NCBI RefSeq assembly: GCF_051488685.1
Contig: NZ_JBPSEH010000011.1
Coordinates: 1-64,000, forward strand
Length of the DNA stretch: 64,000 nt
DNA from: Melioribacter sp051488685
GTDB lineage: Bacteria > Bacteroidota > Ignavibacteria > Ignavibacteriales > Melioribacteraceae
Direction: 5' to 3'
Made by a program: the position numbers and the translations under genes. Below are positions 37,671-46,399 of the stretch, in pieces. The notes under the pieces are model-generated. The model saw only the letters and a program-made list of their open reading frames with translations. It had not been told where the DNA came from and searched no databases. How positions within the stretch are numbered: position 1 is the first letter of the stretch; each line of letters opens with the position of its first letter.

Positions 37671-37967
37671 ATGAAATTTGGTCTAGTCATAGGAAACGTA
37701 GTCTCAACCAGAAAAGCAGGTAGAATGAAAGGCTTGAAAATTCTTGTGGTTAATTATCTTAATGAAAATTTAGAACAGACTGCTCACACTGCCGCGTGTA
37801 TCGATACAGTTAATGCCGGTCAAGGGGATATTGTTTTGCTTTGCTCGTCATCATCGGCAAGATTAACAGCACAAACTAAAGAGGTAGCAACCGACAATAC
37901 GATCATCGGAATTGTCGACTCGGTTTCACACGGGAATAAAATTATTTACAAAAAACAAAAAAGTTAG
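37671..37967 (+). CDS. BMC-P pentameric shell protein (EutN/CcmL family)
   Basis: A 98-residue vertex protein that caps the shell corners. MKFGLVIGNVVSTRKAGRMKG, CIDTVNAGQGDIVLLCSSSSAR and the C-terminal IIGIVDSV are standard EutN/CcmL signatures. It starts 2 bp after pduL. It is one of four pentamer paralogues in this operon. Confidence 0.93.
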   Translation: MKFGLVIGNVVSTRKAGRMKGLKILVVNYLNENLEQTAHTAACIDTVNAGQGDIVLLCSSSSARLTAQTKEVATDNTIIGIVDSVSHGNKIIYKKQKS

Positions 37968-37969
37968 TC

Positions 37970-38263
37970 TTGGACAAAATTAATATCAAAACACTAATCG
38001 AAGTAATTATTAAAGAAGTTATAAAAGAATTAGAAAAGAGAGGTTACGAATTTACCTATGAAGAAATCGAGAAAAGTAAAAACGACTCATTCGAGATTGA
38101 TATGAGTAATTTCAAAACACCTGTGCTTACAGAAAACATGCTAATGCAGATTGAAAAAAACTTTTCTGAGATTATAATTCCCACAGGCACAGTTATTACA
38201 CCTGGCGCAAAAGAGTTTTTGAATCAAAGAAGAATAAAAATAAATTATAAACAAATCGGATAG
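37970..38263 (+). CDS. Small BMC-associated protein of unknown function
   Basis: 97 residues, TTG start. The N-terminus INIKTLIEVIIKEVIKELEKR is an amphipathic helix resembling an encapsulation peptide. The C-terminal half has a vTPGAKEFLNQRRIKI-type element, which I associate with short domains found in several BMC cargo proteins. It has no recognisable active site. Its place between shell genes suggests a core or assembly component. Confidence 0.6.
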   Translation: MDKINIKTLIEVIIKEVIKELEKRGYEFTYEEIEKSKNDSFEIDMSNFKTPVLTENMLMQIEKNFSEIIIPTGTVITPGAKEFLNQRRIKINYKQIG

Positions 38264-38271
38264 GAGAAAAA

Positions 38272-38553
38272 ATGACAAAAGGAGTTGCTCTTGGTTTTAT
38301 CGAAACAAGAGGTAATACAGGAGCAGTTAATGCAATCGACGCCATGCTTAAAACGGCAAATGTAGAATTTGTGAAGCGCGTTGAAATAGGCGGAGGATAT
38401 GTAACTGCTCTGGTAAGAGGTGAAGTGGGTGCTGTCCGTTCTTCTGTCGAAGCAGGTGCAGAAGCGGCTGCACGAGTGGGAGAATTGGTCTGTACCAATA
38501 TTATACCGTCGGCACACGAGGAAGTCTTCGAACTATTAATGTTAAAAAAATAG
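38272..38553 (+). CDS. BMC-H hexameric shell protein 1
   Basis: A 93-residue single-domain BMC protein (ALGFIETRGNTGAVNAIDAMLK, ALVRGEVGAVRSSVEAGAEAA). The pore loop reads EIGGGYV. It forms hexagonal facet tiles with a metabolite pore. AGGAG precedes the start at good distance. It lies 9 bp from the second BMC-H gene. Confidence 0.95.
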   Translation: MTKGVALGFIETRGNTGAVNAIDAMLKTANVEFVKRVEIGGGYVTALVRGEVGAVRSSVEAGAEAAARVGELVCTNIIPSAHEEVFELLMLKK

Positions 38554-38562
38554 GAGCATGAT

Positions 38563-38853
38563 ATGCTGGAAGCATTGGGAATAATTGAAACCCTGGGTTT
38601 TACGGCTGCAATTCAAGCTGCTGATGCAGCAGTTAAGTCCGCCAATATCAGATTAGCACAATGGATTAAAGTAGGAGGCGGCAGAGTGAGCATTGTTATA
38701 AGAGGCGACGTAGCTGCCGTTAAAGCTGCTGTAGAAGCCGGCACACAGGCAGCTTCGAATATTGGAAATGTATTATCCCAAATTATTATCCCTCGTCCTT
38801 CAGAAAAATTGTCGGGTAAATTTCCTATTGAACCTCTAAATTTGAAGAAGTAA
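38563..38853 (+). CDS. BMC-H hexameric shell protein 2
   Basis: 96 residues, paralogous to its neighbour, with pore loop KVGGGRV. The Arg next to the pore would make it more positive than the first hexamer's, a hint at a different metabolite preference. A C-terminal extension (PSEKLSGKFPIEPLNLKK) is slightly longer than usual. Confidence 0.95.
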   Translation: MLEALGIIETLGFTAAIQAADAAVKSANIRLAQWIKVGGGRVSIVIRGDVAAVKAAVEAGTQAASNIGNVLSQIIIPRPSEKLSGKFPIEPLNLKK

Positions 38854-38875
38854 TAAAAGCTAAACGAGGATTGCA

Positions 38876-40300
38876 GTGAATCTGAACGAAAATGAAATTA
38901 GAAAAATTGTCGAACAGGTAGTCGAAAAAGTAGTGTCGCAAACAATGACCCGTTCAGCTGAAGTAAGCTCGGACAAGGGTGATTGGGGAGTATATACTGA
39001 TATGAACGAAGCAGTCGAAGCCGCTCACGAAGCTTTCCAGAAGTATAAAGAAAGAAGCCTTCAGTGCCGTAAAAATTTTATCGATGCAGTACGAAAAATG
39101 GCTCTCGAAAATAAAGAAGAATTAGCTGAAATGACTGTTGAAGAAACAGGGATGGGGCGTGTCGACCATAAAATAGCAAAATTTGTGAATGCCGCTAATC
39201 ATAGTCCCGGGGTAGAATATTTATATCCAAAAGCATGGTCGGGCAAAAACGGTCTGGCAATTGACGAATATGCGCCGTTTGGTGTTATTGGTAATATTTC
39301 ACCAAGTACACACCCTGGTCCCACTATAATTAACAATATCATAATTCAATTGGCAGGCGGAAATACGATTGTTTTTAATCCACATCCGTCGGCTAAAAAG
39401 GTGAGTGCAAAAGTAATTCAACTTGCAAATAAATATATGGTCGCCGCAGGTGCTCCGAAAAATCTGGTAACCTGCGTTGCCGAGCCCACGCTTGAAACGG
39501 CAAAAATTTTGTTTGGACATGAAAAAGTTGAACTTTTGTCGGTCACCGGGGGACCTCAGGTGGTTAAAATGGCTCTGCAGTATCTCAAAAAAGTTATTGC
39601 GGCTGGTCCAGGAAATCCTCCTGTATTAGTTGACGAAACCGCCGACCTCGAACTCGCAGCAAAAGAGATTACTATGAGTGCAAGTTTCGACAACAATATT
39701 CTTTGCATCGCTGAAAAAGAAATTTTTGTTGTCGATACTGTCTTTGAACAATTTATGGATGAAATGAAAAAAGCAGGGAATTATCGCCTTTCAAACGAAG
39801 AGATGAATCGACTGGCTGAAAAAGCTCTTGAATTATCGGGCAAACACTGGTTGATAAAAAGAGAATTCGCTGGGAAAAGTGCCGCCTTTTTAGGAAGTGC
39901 AATAGGTCTCAAATTGCAGCAGGATGTACCTTTACTGTTCGGTGAAGTTGAAAAGAATCATCCCTGGGTGGTTGCTGAACAGATGACTTGCTGCATACCA
40001 GTTGTGAGAGTAAGAGATTTCGAAGAAGGGCTTCAGGCTGCATTAAAAGCAGAGCACGGTTTTAAACACACTGCCAGTATTTTTTCAAAGGATATAGAGC
40101 GGGTCACACGATTTACTCGCATTTTGGACTGTGACGTTCATGTAATTAACGGCGGAACTTTGAGAGGAAATGGCGGCGACCTCGGTGAAGGTTATTTTTC
40201 TCACACAATTGCAACGCCAACCGGTGAAGGCATTTGTACTCCAATTCACTTTGTTAGAAAACGCCGTATAATGACGCATAAATCTTTCAGATTTGTATAA
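38876..40300 (+). CDS. pduP: CoA-acylating aldehyde dehydrogenase (PduP/EutE family)
   Basis: The signature BMC enzyme, oxidising an aldehyde with NAD+ and CoA to acyl-CoA. GTG start; the first 20 residues (NENEIRKIVEQVVEKVV) form an encapsulation-type helix. C277 in NNILCIAEKE is the catalytic Cys. The length of 474 is normal for the family. Given the aldolase in the same operon, the likely substrate is L-lactaldehyde, giving lactyl-CoA for PduL. No iron-dependent alcohol dehydrogenase is present in the window to recycle NADH by making 1,2-propanediol. Confidence 0.93.
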   Translation: MNLNENEIRKIVEQVVEKVVSQTMTRSAEVSSDKGDWGVYTDMNEAVEAAHEAFQKYKERSLQCRKNFIDAVRKMALENKEELAEMTVEETGMGRVDHKIAKFVNAANHSPGVEYLYPKAWSGKNGLAIDEYAPFGVIGNISPSTHPGPTIINNIIIQLAGGNTIVFNPHPSAKKVSAKVIQLANKYMVAAGAPKNLVTCVAEPTLETAKILFGHEKVELLSVTGGPQVVKMALQYLKKVIAAGPGNPPVLVDETADLELAAKEITMSASFDNNILCIAEKEIFVVDTVFEQFMDEMKKAGNYRLSNEEMNRLAEKALELSGKHWLIKREFAGKSAAFLGSAIGLKLQQDVPLLFGEVEKNHPWVVAEQMTCCIPVVRVRDFEEGLQAALKAEHGFKHTASIFSKDIERVTRFTRILDCDVHVINGGTLRGNGGDLGEGYFSHTIATPTGEGICTPIHFVRKRRIMTHKSFRFV

Positions 40301-40324
40301 AAATATTAATGGAAGGAGCATACA

Positions 40325-40609
40325 ATGGCAATTAAAAATGCAATCGGTATTCTGGAAACAAAAGGCTTTGCGCCTTTAATATTAGGTGTCGATACAGCGG
40401 TAAAAGCCGCTAATGTCGATATTGTGGAATGGCGGCAGGTGGGAAGCGGATACGTTTCGTTTGTAATTGAAGGCGATGTGGCTGCAGTACGCGCGGCAAT
40501 CGACGCTGCCAACGAAGCAGCCTCCAGAGTCGGAGAGGTTATTTCTCAACTGGTAATTCCACGACCGGTAGATGAATTGGAAGAATCATTTAATCGTGAT
40601 ATTAAATAA
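40325..40609 (+). CDS. BMC-H hexameric shell protein 3
   Basis: 94 residues with the classical opening NAIGILETKGFAPLILGVDTAVKAA and pore loop QVGSGYV, closest in style to PduA/CcmK pores. GGAGC precedes the start. It overlaps the next shell gene by 1 bp. Confidence 0.95.
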   Translation: MAIKNAIGILETKGFAPLILGVDTAVKAANVDIVEWRQVGSGYVSFVIEGDVAAVRAAIDAANEAASRVGEVISQLVIPRPVDELEESFNRDIK

Positions 40610-40890
40610 TGATATTTGCAAAAGTAATAGGAACTGTAGTTTCAACTCATAAAGATCCTAAATTAATAGGGAAAAAAATGCTACTATGTAAAGAAGTCAA
40701 TCACGAGGGGAAACCGATCGGCTCGTACCATGTGGCAATCGATGCCGTTCAAGCAGGCGATGGCGATTTTGTACTTTTGACTTATGGTTCGTCTGCCCGT
40801 ATGACGGAAATTACAAAAGATTCTCCAATCGATGCAGTTATTGTAGCTATTATTGATGACGTCCAGATTACTAAAAAGATTACAGCTTAG
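40609..40890 (+). CDS. BMC-P pentameric shell protein
   Basis: 93 residues of the EutN/CcmL family (IFAKVIGTVVSTHKDPKL, AIDAVQAGDGDFVLL). First of three consecutive pentamer genes that touch or nearly touch each other. Confidence 0.94.
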   Translation: MIFAKVIGTVVSTHKDPKLIGKKMLLCKEVNHEGKPIGSYHVAIDAVQAGDGDFVLLTYGSSARMTEITKDSPIDAVIVAIIDDVQITKKITA

Positions 40891-40892
40891 TC

Positions 40893-41156
40893 ATGAAATT
40901 GGGAATAGTTATTGGAAAAACCTGGGCATCTAAAAAAGTTAAAGAACTGGAAGGATGTCATTTGTATATCGTTCAACCTGTTTCGTCGGAAATACAACCG
41001 ATCGGCAATCCAATTGTAGTAGCCGATCCAAAAAATATTGCTGCCGAAGGCGACCTGGTGGTCTACGTTACAAGCACCGACGCGACGCAAGCGTTCGATT
41101 CAGGATTTGCGCCCGTTAATGCAAGCATAGTTGAATTAGTTGAAAGTGTGGTTTAA
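40893..41156 (+). CDS. BMC-P pentameric shell protein, divergent
   Basis: 87 residues. The EutN fold is visible (KLGIVIGKTWASKKVKELEG, AAEGDLVVYVTS), but the usual V-V-ST motif after the first strand is replaced by TWASKK, making it the most divergent of the four pentamers. Its stop overlaps the next start. Confidence 0.9.
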   Translation: MKLGIVIGKTWASKKVKELEGCHLYIVQPVSSEIQPIGNPIVVADPKNIAAEGDLVVYVTSTDATQAFDSGFAPVNASIVELVESVV

Positions 41157-41437
41157 TGTATCTTGCAAAAGTTACAAAAAAAATAGTTTCCGTCGTTAAG
41201 CACGAAGCTTATAACGGTAAAAAAGTTTATGTCGTTAGACCTGTGCTTCCAGACGGTACGATATTAGAAGATGAACATGTGGCTCTCGATTATATTGGAG
41301 CTGGTGTGGGCGACATTGTTGTTTGTGGTGGCGCCCCAGGTGTGGCTCAATCTATTTTCGGTCTCAACCTGGCCCCCATCAGGACGCTTATTATTGCCAT
41401 CGTAGACAAAATTGATTATAACAAAACTGAATTATAA
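41156..41437 (+). CDS. BMC-P pentameric shell protein
   Basis: 93 residues (YLAKVTKKIVSVVKHEAYNG, LDYIGAGVGDIVVCGGAPG). The GVGDIVV motif is shared with CcmL-type proteins. It is followed by a 102-bp gap before the aldolase, the largest gap inside the operon. Confidence 0.93.
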   Translation: MYLAKVTKKIVSVVKHEAYNGKKVYVVRPVLPDGTILEDEHVALDYIGAGVGDIVVCGGAPGVAQSIFGLNLAPIRTLIIAIVDKIDYNKTEL

Positions 41438-41539
41438 AATATCAGCTGGCATTTATAAAGATTATATTGCATGTTCAGAAAAATATTGGATATTTTATTT
41501 AGATGTTTACAAAAGAAAATAATAATAAAGGAATAAACC

Positions 41540-42328
41540 ATGCAAAACGAATGGGAACTACGTAAACATATTGTGGAGGTCGGTAAAAGGATCTGGACGC
41601 GGGGATATGTAGCTGCAAACGACGGCAACATAACAGTTTTATTAAACGACAATGAGGTTTTAACTACTCCAACTGGAGTCAGTAAAGGTTTCATGACAAC
41701 CGACATGATAATTAAATGTGATAGAAAAGGGAACGTAATTACAAAAAATTCGAAATATCGTCCTTCGAGCGAATTAAAAATGCATCTCGAAGTCTACAAA
41801 GAACGACCCGATATCAAATCTGTGGTACATGCGCATCCGCCATTTGCAACAAGTTTCGCGGTTGCCGGCATCCCTCTGGACAAATGCGTATTGCCAGAAG
41901 CAATTATTGTAATAGGTGCTGTGCCTATAGCCCCTTACGGTTTACCATCCACCTCTGAAATACCAGATAAAATTCGACCTTACATTAAAAACTCGGATGC
42001 AATCTTGCTCGAAAACCACGGGGCTCTCACTCTTGGCAGTGACTTGTTCAATGCTTATTATAAAATGGAAACTCTTGAACACACTGCCAGCATTGTCTGG
42101 AAAGCCATTCAATTGGGCAATTTAAATATTCTTTCGCCTGAAGAACGCGATCGGTTGCTTGGTTTGAGAGAGAAATTCAATCTACCAGGAAGAGTTACAG
42201 TCTGCAGTACGGATCCTCTGCCAATAACTCAAACTAAAAACACTCAGCCACAGAAATTAAATGAAAGTATGATTCAGGATATTGTGGAACAGGTGATGGC
42301 AAACTTAAAGAATAAATTAACAAAATAG
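41540..42328 (+). CDS. Class II aldolase for rhamnulose-/fuculose-1-phosphate
   Basis: Splits a 6-deoxy-ketose 1-phosphate into DHAP and L-lactaldehyde. The 262 residues show NDGNITVL, the zinc site HAHPPFA and the late ENHGALTLG. The C-terminus (LNESMIQDIVEQVMANLKNKL) is an extra helix resembling the aldehyde dehydrogenase N-terminal helix, so it is probably a targeting peptide carrying the aldolase into the shell. The rhamnulokinase gene downstream suggests rhamnulose-1-phosphate as a substrate. Aldolase plus PduL, PduP and no BMC-T is the arrangement known from planctomycete/verrucomicrobial (PVM-type) loci. Confidence 0.88.
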   Translation: MQNEWELRKHIVEVGKRIWTRGYVAANDGNITVLLNDNEVLTTPTGVSKGFMTTDMIIKCDRKGNVITKNSKYRPSSELKMHLEVYKERPDIKSVVHAHPPFATSFAVAGIPLDKCVLPEAIIVIGAVPIAPYGLPSTSEIPDKIRPYIKNSDAILLENHGALTLGSDLFNAYYKMETLEHTASIVWKAIQLGNLNILSPEERDRLLGLREKFNLPGRVTVCSTDPLPITQTKNTQPQKLNESMIQDIVEQVMANLKNKLTK

Positions 42329-42334
42329 ATCGCC

Positions 42335-43510
42335 ATGAAAATATTAATTGCTAACCCGGGTAGCACATCGTACAAGTGCAAGTTTTATGATGCCGAAAAT
42401 ATGGATATAGTGTTTCAGGCAGTAGTTGAAAAGATAGGTCAAAAGGATGCAATATTCAGATATGCTTTCAAAGGAGAGAAAGAAATTATAAATTATCTTG
42501 AGATTAAAGATTATTATTCAGCAGTTGATATGACTTTAACTGCACTTAAAGAAAAATATTCGACAGACGAGATTTCAGCGGTTGGTTTCAAAACTGTTCA
42601 TGCAAAAGGAATATCGGGATGCGTTGAATTAAGTGAAGAAGTTTTAGAAGCAATGAAAGAATATCGTCCTCTGGCTCCGGTACACACAGACGTTTATTTA
42701 ACTGCCATATCGATTTTCAAAGATCTGTTGCACTCCGTTCCTTTAGTTGGTTTGTTCGAAACACATTTTCATACAAATATTCCTCCCGAAGCTTATATGT
42801 ACGGGATCCCTTATGAATATTACGAAAAACATGGAATTAGAAAGTATGGCTTTCACGGTGCATCGCATCGTTATATTGCAATGCGCGCAAAAGAATTGTT
42901 CGATGCAAACAAAGTAATTTCGTGTCATCTTGGCGGCAGTTCTTCGGTCTGTGCCATTAAAAATGGAGTATCGATTGATACTTCGATGGGAATGAGTCCT
43001 CAATGTGGTTTGATAAATGCCAAACGTGTTGGCGACCTCGATTCGTATGCACTTCTTTACTTAATGCAAAAAGAAAATCTATCAATCGAAGATACAGTCG
43101 AAATATTAATGACAAAAGGTGGACTCTATGGTATCTCCGGCATTAGATCGGGCGATTTAAGAGATATTGAATTAGAAATGGGGAAAGGCAATTACCGCGC
43201 AAAACTCGCTTTCGATACTTTTGTCTATAACGTGAAAAGGTATATTGGAGAGTATCTTGCAATACTTAATGGTGCTGATTGTATAGTATTTACTGCTGGT
43301 GGAGGACAAAATAGCATTTTATTGAGAAAAAGGATTACGGAAAACATGGAAAATCTCGGTGTCATCCTCGATGACCAAAAGAACGAAATGAATCCTAAAG
43401 AAGGGTTGATATCAAGCGAAAATTCACGTGTTAAAATTGCAATTATACCTACTAACGAAGAGTTCATTGTTGCCTCTGAGGTAAAAAAATTTCTGGATAA
43501 AAAAAATTAA
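42335..43510 (+). CDS. Acetate/propionate/lactate-type kinase (AckA/PduW family)
   Basis: Converts acyl-phosphate to free acid with ATP formation. 391 residues with family motifs: N-terminal NPGSTSYKCKF, GFHGASHRYIAMRA and CHLGGSSSVCAIKNG. It begins 6 bp after the aldolase and overlaps lutC by 1 bp. In this operon it probably turns PduL-made lactyl-phosphate into lactate for the Lut proteins. No encapsulation helix is visible, so it may act outside the shell. Confidence 0.92.
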   Translation: MKILIANPGSTSYKCKFYDAENMDIVFQAVVEKIGQKDAIFRYAFKGEKEIINYLEIKDYYSAVDMTLTALKEKYSTDEISAVGFKTVHAKGISGCVELSEEVLEAMKEYRPLAPVHTDVYLTAISIFKDLLHSVPLVGLFETHFHTNIPPEAYMYGIPYEYYEKHGIRKYGFHGASHRYIAMRAKELFDANKVISCHLGGSSSVCAIKNGVSIDTSMGMSPQCGLINAKRVGDLDSYALLYLMQKENLSIEDTVEILMTKGGLYGISGIRSGDLRDIELEMGKGNYRAKLAFDTFVYNVKRYIGEYLAILNGADCIVFTAGGGQNSILLRKRITENMENLGVILDDQKNEMNPKEGLISSENSRVKIAIIPTNEEFIVASEVKKFLDKKN

Positions 43511-44046
43511 TGAAAACAAAAGAAGAATTGTTGAAAGAGTTTATAATCAATGCAGAGGCTGCCTGTGCAAATGTAGTTACGGTAAGAGGGGACATTTCCT
43601 CAATTAAATCAACTTTACAAAAAATTACTGAAGGCGAAAATGAAATACTCGTATCGAATCCAGGCATTATAGAACACAGTTTTTTCGAGAGGCTATTCGA
43701 TGAAAAAAAATATTTAAAAAGTTTCGACAAAGAGAAATTAAAAAATACCCGCACGGGAATTACACCAGCAATATGCGGCATCGCTTCTTCGGGCTCGGTT
43801 GTAGTTCCAATTCTCGACGACTATACAAGTTATATTTCCATGTTAGTACGAAATCATATAGTAATACTCGACGTTAAAAATATTGTAAGCAGACCGCGCG
43901 AACTTTTTGACGAAGAAAAAGGAAATATATTTTTGAATGGGAGTTACTCAATCATAACAGGGCCGAGCGCTACAGCCGACATGGGACCTCTGGTGCGGGG
44001 TGTACACGGACCAGGTAAATTGCATATAATTGTAATGGAAGAGTAA
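43510..44046 (+). CDS. lutC: LutC-type LUD-domain protein (lactate oxidation)
   Basis: 178 residues of the LUD/DUF162 family. The GIASSGSVVVP and late TGPSATADM(G)P(L)V(RG)VHGPG motifs are typical of LutC. With LutA and LutB it oxidises L-lactate to pyruvate. It overlaps both neighbours by 1 bp. Linking lactate oxidation to the BMC operon lets the carbon leave as pyruvate instead of waste lactate. Confidence 0.88.
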   Translation: MKTKEELLKEFIINAEAACANVVTVRGDISSIKSTLQKITEGENEILVSNPGIIEHSFFERLFDEKKYLKSFDKEKLKNTRTGITPAICGIASSGSVVVPILDDYTSYISMLVRNHIVILDVKNIVSRPRELFDEEKGNIFLNGSYSIITGPSATADMGPLVRGVHGPGKLHIIVMEE

Positions 44047-46271
44047 TGAACGATAAATCAATTCATCCGAAAGATTTTGCAAGCAAAGCTATTAAAGATA
44101 ATTTATTTAAAGCAATCGATTATTCTCTGGCATTTGAAACCGATTCAATTCGACATAACACACAAACTTTTAATAATGGACGTTACAGGGCAATAAGTCA
44201 AATTGAGGATTATGAAAGACTAAAGGTGAGGGCACGTGAAATCAAAGAGAACTCGATCAGGAATCTCCCCTTCTTGATCGAAAAACTTACTGAAACAATC
44301 GAAGCGCGAGGGGGAACAGTATTTTATGCAAAAGATAAAAAGGAAGCTGTAAATTTCATAAAAGAAATCTGCCTGGCAAATTCGGTTAAATTAGCCGTAA
44401 AATCCAAATCGATTACTTCAGAAGAAATTAAATTGAACGAAACACTTAAAAAAGAAAATATCGAAGTGGTCGAAACCGACCTGGCAGAATTTATTTTGCA
44501 GTTATCCAATGAACAGCCTTCGCATATTGTAGCCCCTGCAATTCACCGCAGCCGGGAAAGCATTTCAAAGCTCTTCAAAGAAAATATTAAAACTACTGAC
44601 CCTCTTGAAACAGGAGAAGAATTGACTGCATTTGCCAGCAAAACGTTACGCGAAAAATTTCTCAAAGCAGATGTTGGAATTACAGGTGCAAACTTAATCT
44701 CTGCAGAAGAAGGGACAATCCTTCTGGTTGAGAGCGAAGGGAATATAAGATTGACGACGCATCTGCCAGCAATTCACATCGCAATTGCTGGCATTGAAAA
44801 AATTATTCCCACCAGAAAAGATTTTGGAATTTTTATCGAATTACTCGCTGCCAGTGCTACCGGGCAGGTGTTGACGTCCTACACTAATATACTTGAACCT
44901 CCTTTGAAAGCGCCAGTACTCAATCTTAACAAAAGATCCGATAAAGAGAGAAAATTCTATCTGGTTTTAATCGACGACGGTCGAATGAATATGAGAGATG
45001 ATCCCGATTTAAAAGAAGCACTCTACTGTATTAGATGTAGTGCTTGTATGAATGTATGCGCAAATTTTCAGACTGTAGGAGGACACGCATTCGGAGGCGA
45101 ATGTTATACCGGTGGTATCGGCGCAAGCTGGGCTGTCGGAACTACCGGTAAACTGGAAGAAGGACGTTTCGCAGAACTGTGTACTGGCTGTTCACGTTGC
45201 ATTCCAAATTGTCCGGTTAAAATTGATATACCGGCTTTGAATACAGTTATCAAGAATAGATTATTAAAACTCGAGGCTCCTTCTTTTCAAAAGATATTCT
45301 TTGCTTACTTCAGCTCTTTGGCGAAGATTGCTGCTAAATTTCCTTCGATCGTAAATAATTTTATGAAGTTGAGTCCAGTTAAACTATTGATGGATAATTT
45401 CTTAGGAGTCGAAAAAGAAATAAAAATTCCTGAATTCCCCAAACATACGTTTATTGAATTGTATAAAAAAAGAGAATCAATAAGTACCGATAAGAGAAAA
45501 CAAAAAATTATTGTCTTTGCGGATGTCTTTACAAATTACAATAATCCCAATGTAGGCCTGAGTGCAATTGAATTATTAGATAAACTTGGAATTCATGCGG
45601 AAATTAGCAAGGTATTTGATGACGGGCGAGCAGCGTTGTCGCAGGGCATGATTCAATACGCAGAAAAAAAAGCAGCACAAACAGCATCTTATCTAAAAAA
45701 CTTAATAGACGAGGGCTACGATATCATCGTACTCGAACCGAGTGTATTGGCTATGATACGCTCTGATTACAAAAAGTTATTACATGACGATAAATTGTTT
45801 AACGGAATAAAAGGAAGATGTTTTGATATGTTCGAGTATTTGAATCGAAAGATTGCTGATGGAATAATCGATATAAATTTTCTAAGAAAAATTATTAAAC
45901 CAGTCAGCGAGAAAATATTTTATCATGGACATTGTCAATTGAAGTCGATTGGTCTGGGAAATGAAGTTTCTGAGTTTTTTAAAAAGCTCGATTTCAACGT
46001 AGAAGTATCGACTCAAGAATGTTGCGGGATGGCCGGCAGTTTTGGATATAAAAAGCATTACTATAAAATCAGTAAGTCATTAGGGATCAGTTTGTGGGAA
46101 CAAATAAAGAATAAATTTGGAAACAAGGACGAAATAATAATACTGGCAAGTGGAACTTCTTGTAGAGAGCAATTAAAAAATTATTCTGAAACTATAGAAA
46201 AAGTTTATCATCCTGCAGAGTATTTAAATAGTTTGATTGACGTGAAAATAGACGTTAAGAATGGCGGATAA
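44046..46271 (+). CDS. LutB-LutA fusion iron-sulfur oxidoreductase
   Basis: A 741-residue fusion. The N-terminal LUD domain (about 1-300) is followed by two 4Fe-4S motifs (CIRCSACMNVC near 328 and CTGCSRCIPNC near 379), together LutB. The C-terminal part (about 480-735) is a LutA/GlpC-type CCG region. The second CCG site is intact (HGHCQ, STQECCGMAG). At the first, the usual CCGRP element reads FDDGRAALSQG, with D525-D526 in place of the two cysteines. LutA and LutB are separate genes in Bacillus. Role: L-lactate to pyruvate with LutC. A weak terminator-like hairpin follows. Confidence 0.85.
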   Translation: MNDKSIHPKDFASKAIKDNLFKAIDYSLAFETDSIRHNTQTFNNGRYRAISQIEDYERLKVRAREIKENSIRNLPFLIEKLTETIEARGGTVFYAKDKKEAVNFIKEICLANSVKLAVKSKSITSEEIKLNETLKKENIEVVETDLAEFILQLSNEQPSHIVAPAIHRSRESISKLFKENIKTTDPLETGEELTAFASKTLREKFLKADVGITGANLISAEEGTILLVESEGNIRLTTHLPAIHIAIAGIEKIIPTRKDFGIFIELLAASATGQVLTSYTNILEPPLKAPVLNLNKRSDKERKFYLVLIDDGRMNMRDDPDLKEALYCIRCSACMNVCANFQTVGGHAFGGECYTGGIGASWAVGTTGKLEEGRFAELCTGCSRCIPNCPVKIDIPALNTVIKNRLLKLEAPSFQKIFFAYFSSLAKIAAKFPSIVNNFMKLSPVKLLMDNFLGVEKEIKIPEFPKHTFIELYKKRESISTDKRKQKIIVFADVFTNYNNPNVGLSAIELLDKLGIHAEISKVFDDGRAALSQGMIQYAEKKAAQTASYLKNLIDEGYDIIVLEPSVLAMIRSDYKKLLHDDKLFNGIKGRCFDMFEYLNRKIADGIIDINFLRKIIKPVSEKIFYHGHCQLKSIGLGNEVSEFFKKLDFNVEVSTQECCGMAGSFGYKKHYYKISKSLGISLWEQIKNKFGNKDEIIILASGTSCREQLKNYSETIEKVYHPAEYLNSLIDVKIDVKNGG

Positions 46272-46360
46272 AAAAAGTTTTATACTAAAAAAATAACTTG
46301 ACAGAAGAAAATATTCTTAATATTTTCCTGTCGACATCGAAAACGTTTAAGTAATGGTAC

Positions 46361-46384
46361 GAGGAGCTTAGAAGGCTCTTTTTT
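46361..46384 (+). terminator. Weak terminator-like hairpin after the BMC operon
   Basis: GAGCTT and AGGCTC (one wobble pair) form a short stem followed by six T. It lies 90 bp after the lutBA stop. A TTGACA (46298-46303) with TATTTT 17 bp later and an AAACGTTT palindrome (46341-46348) precede it, so an attenuated promoter for the regulator gene is an alternative reading. The rest of 46272-46572 shows no gene. Confidence 0.45.
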
Positions 46385-46399
46385 AGGGTTAAATTACTT

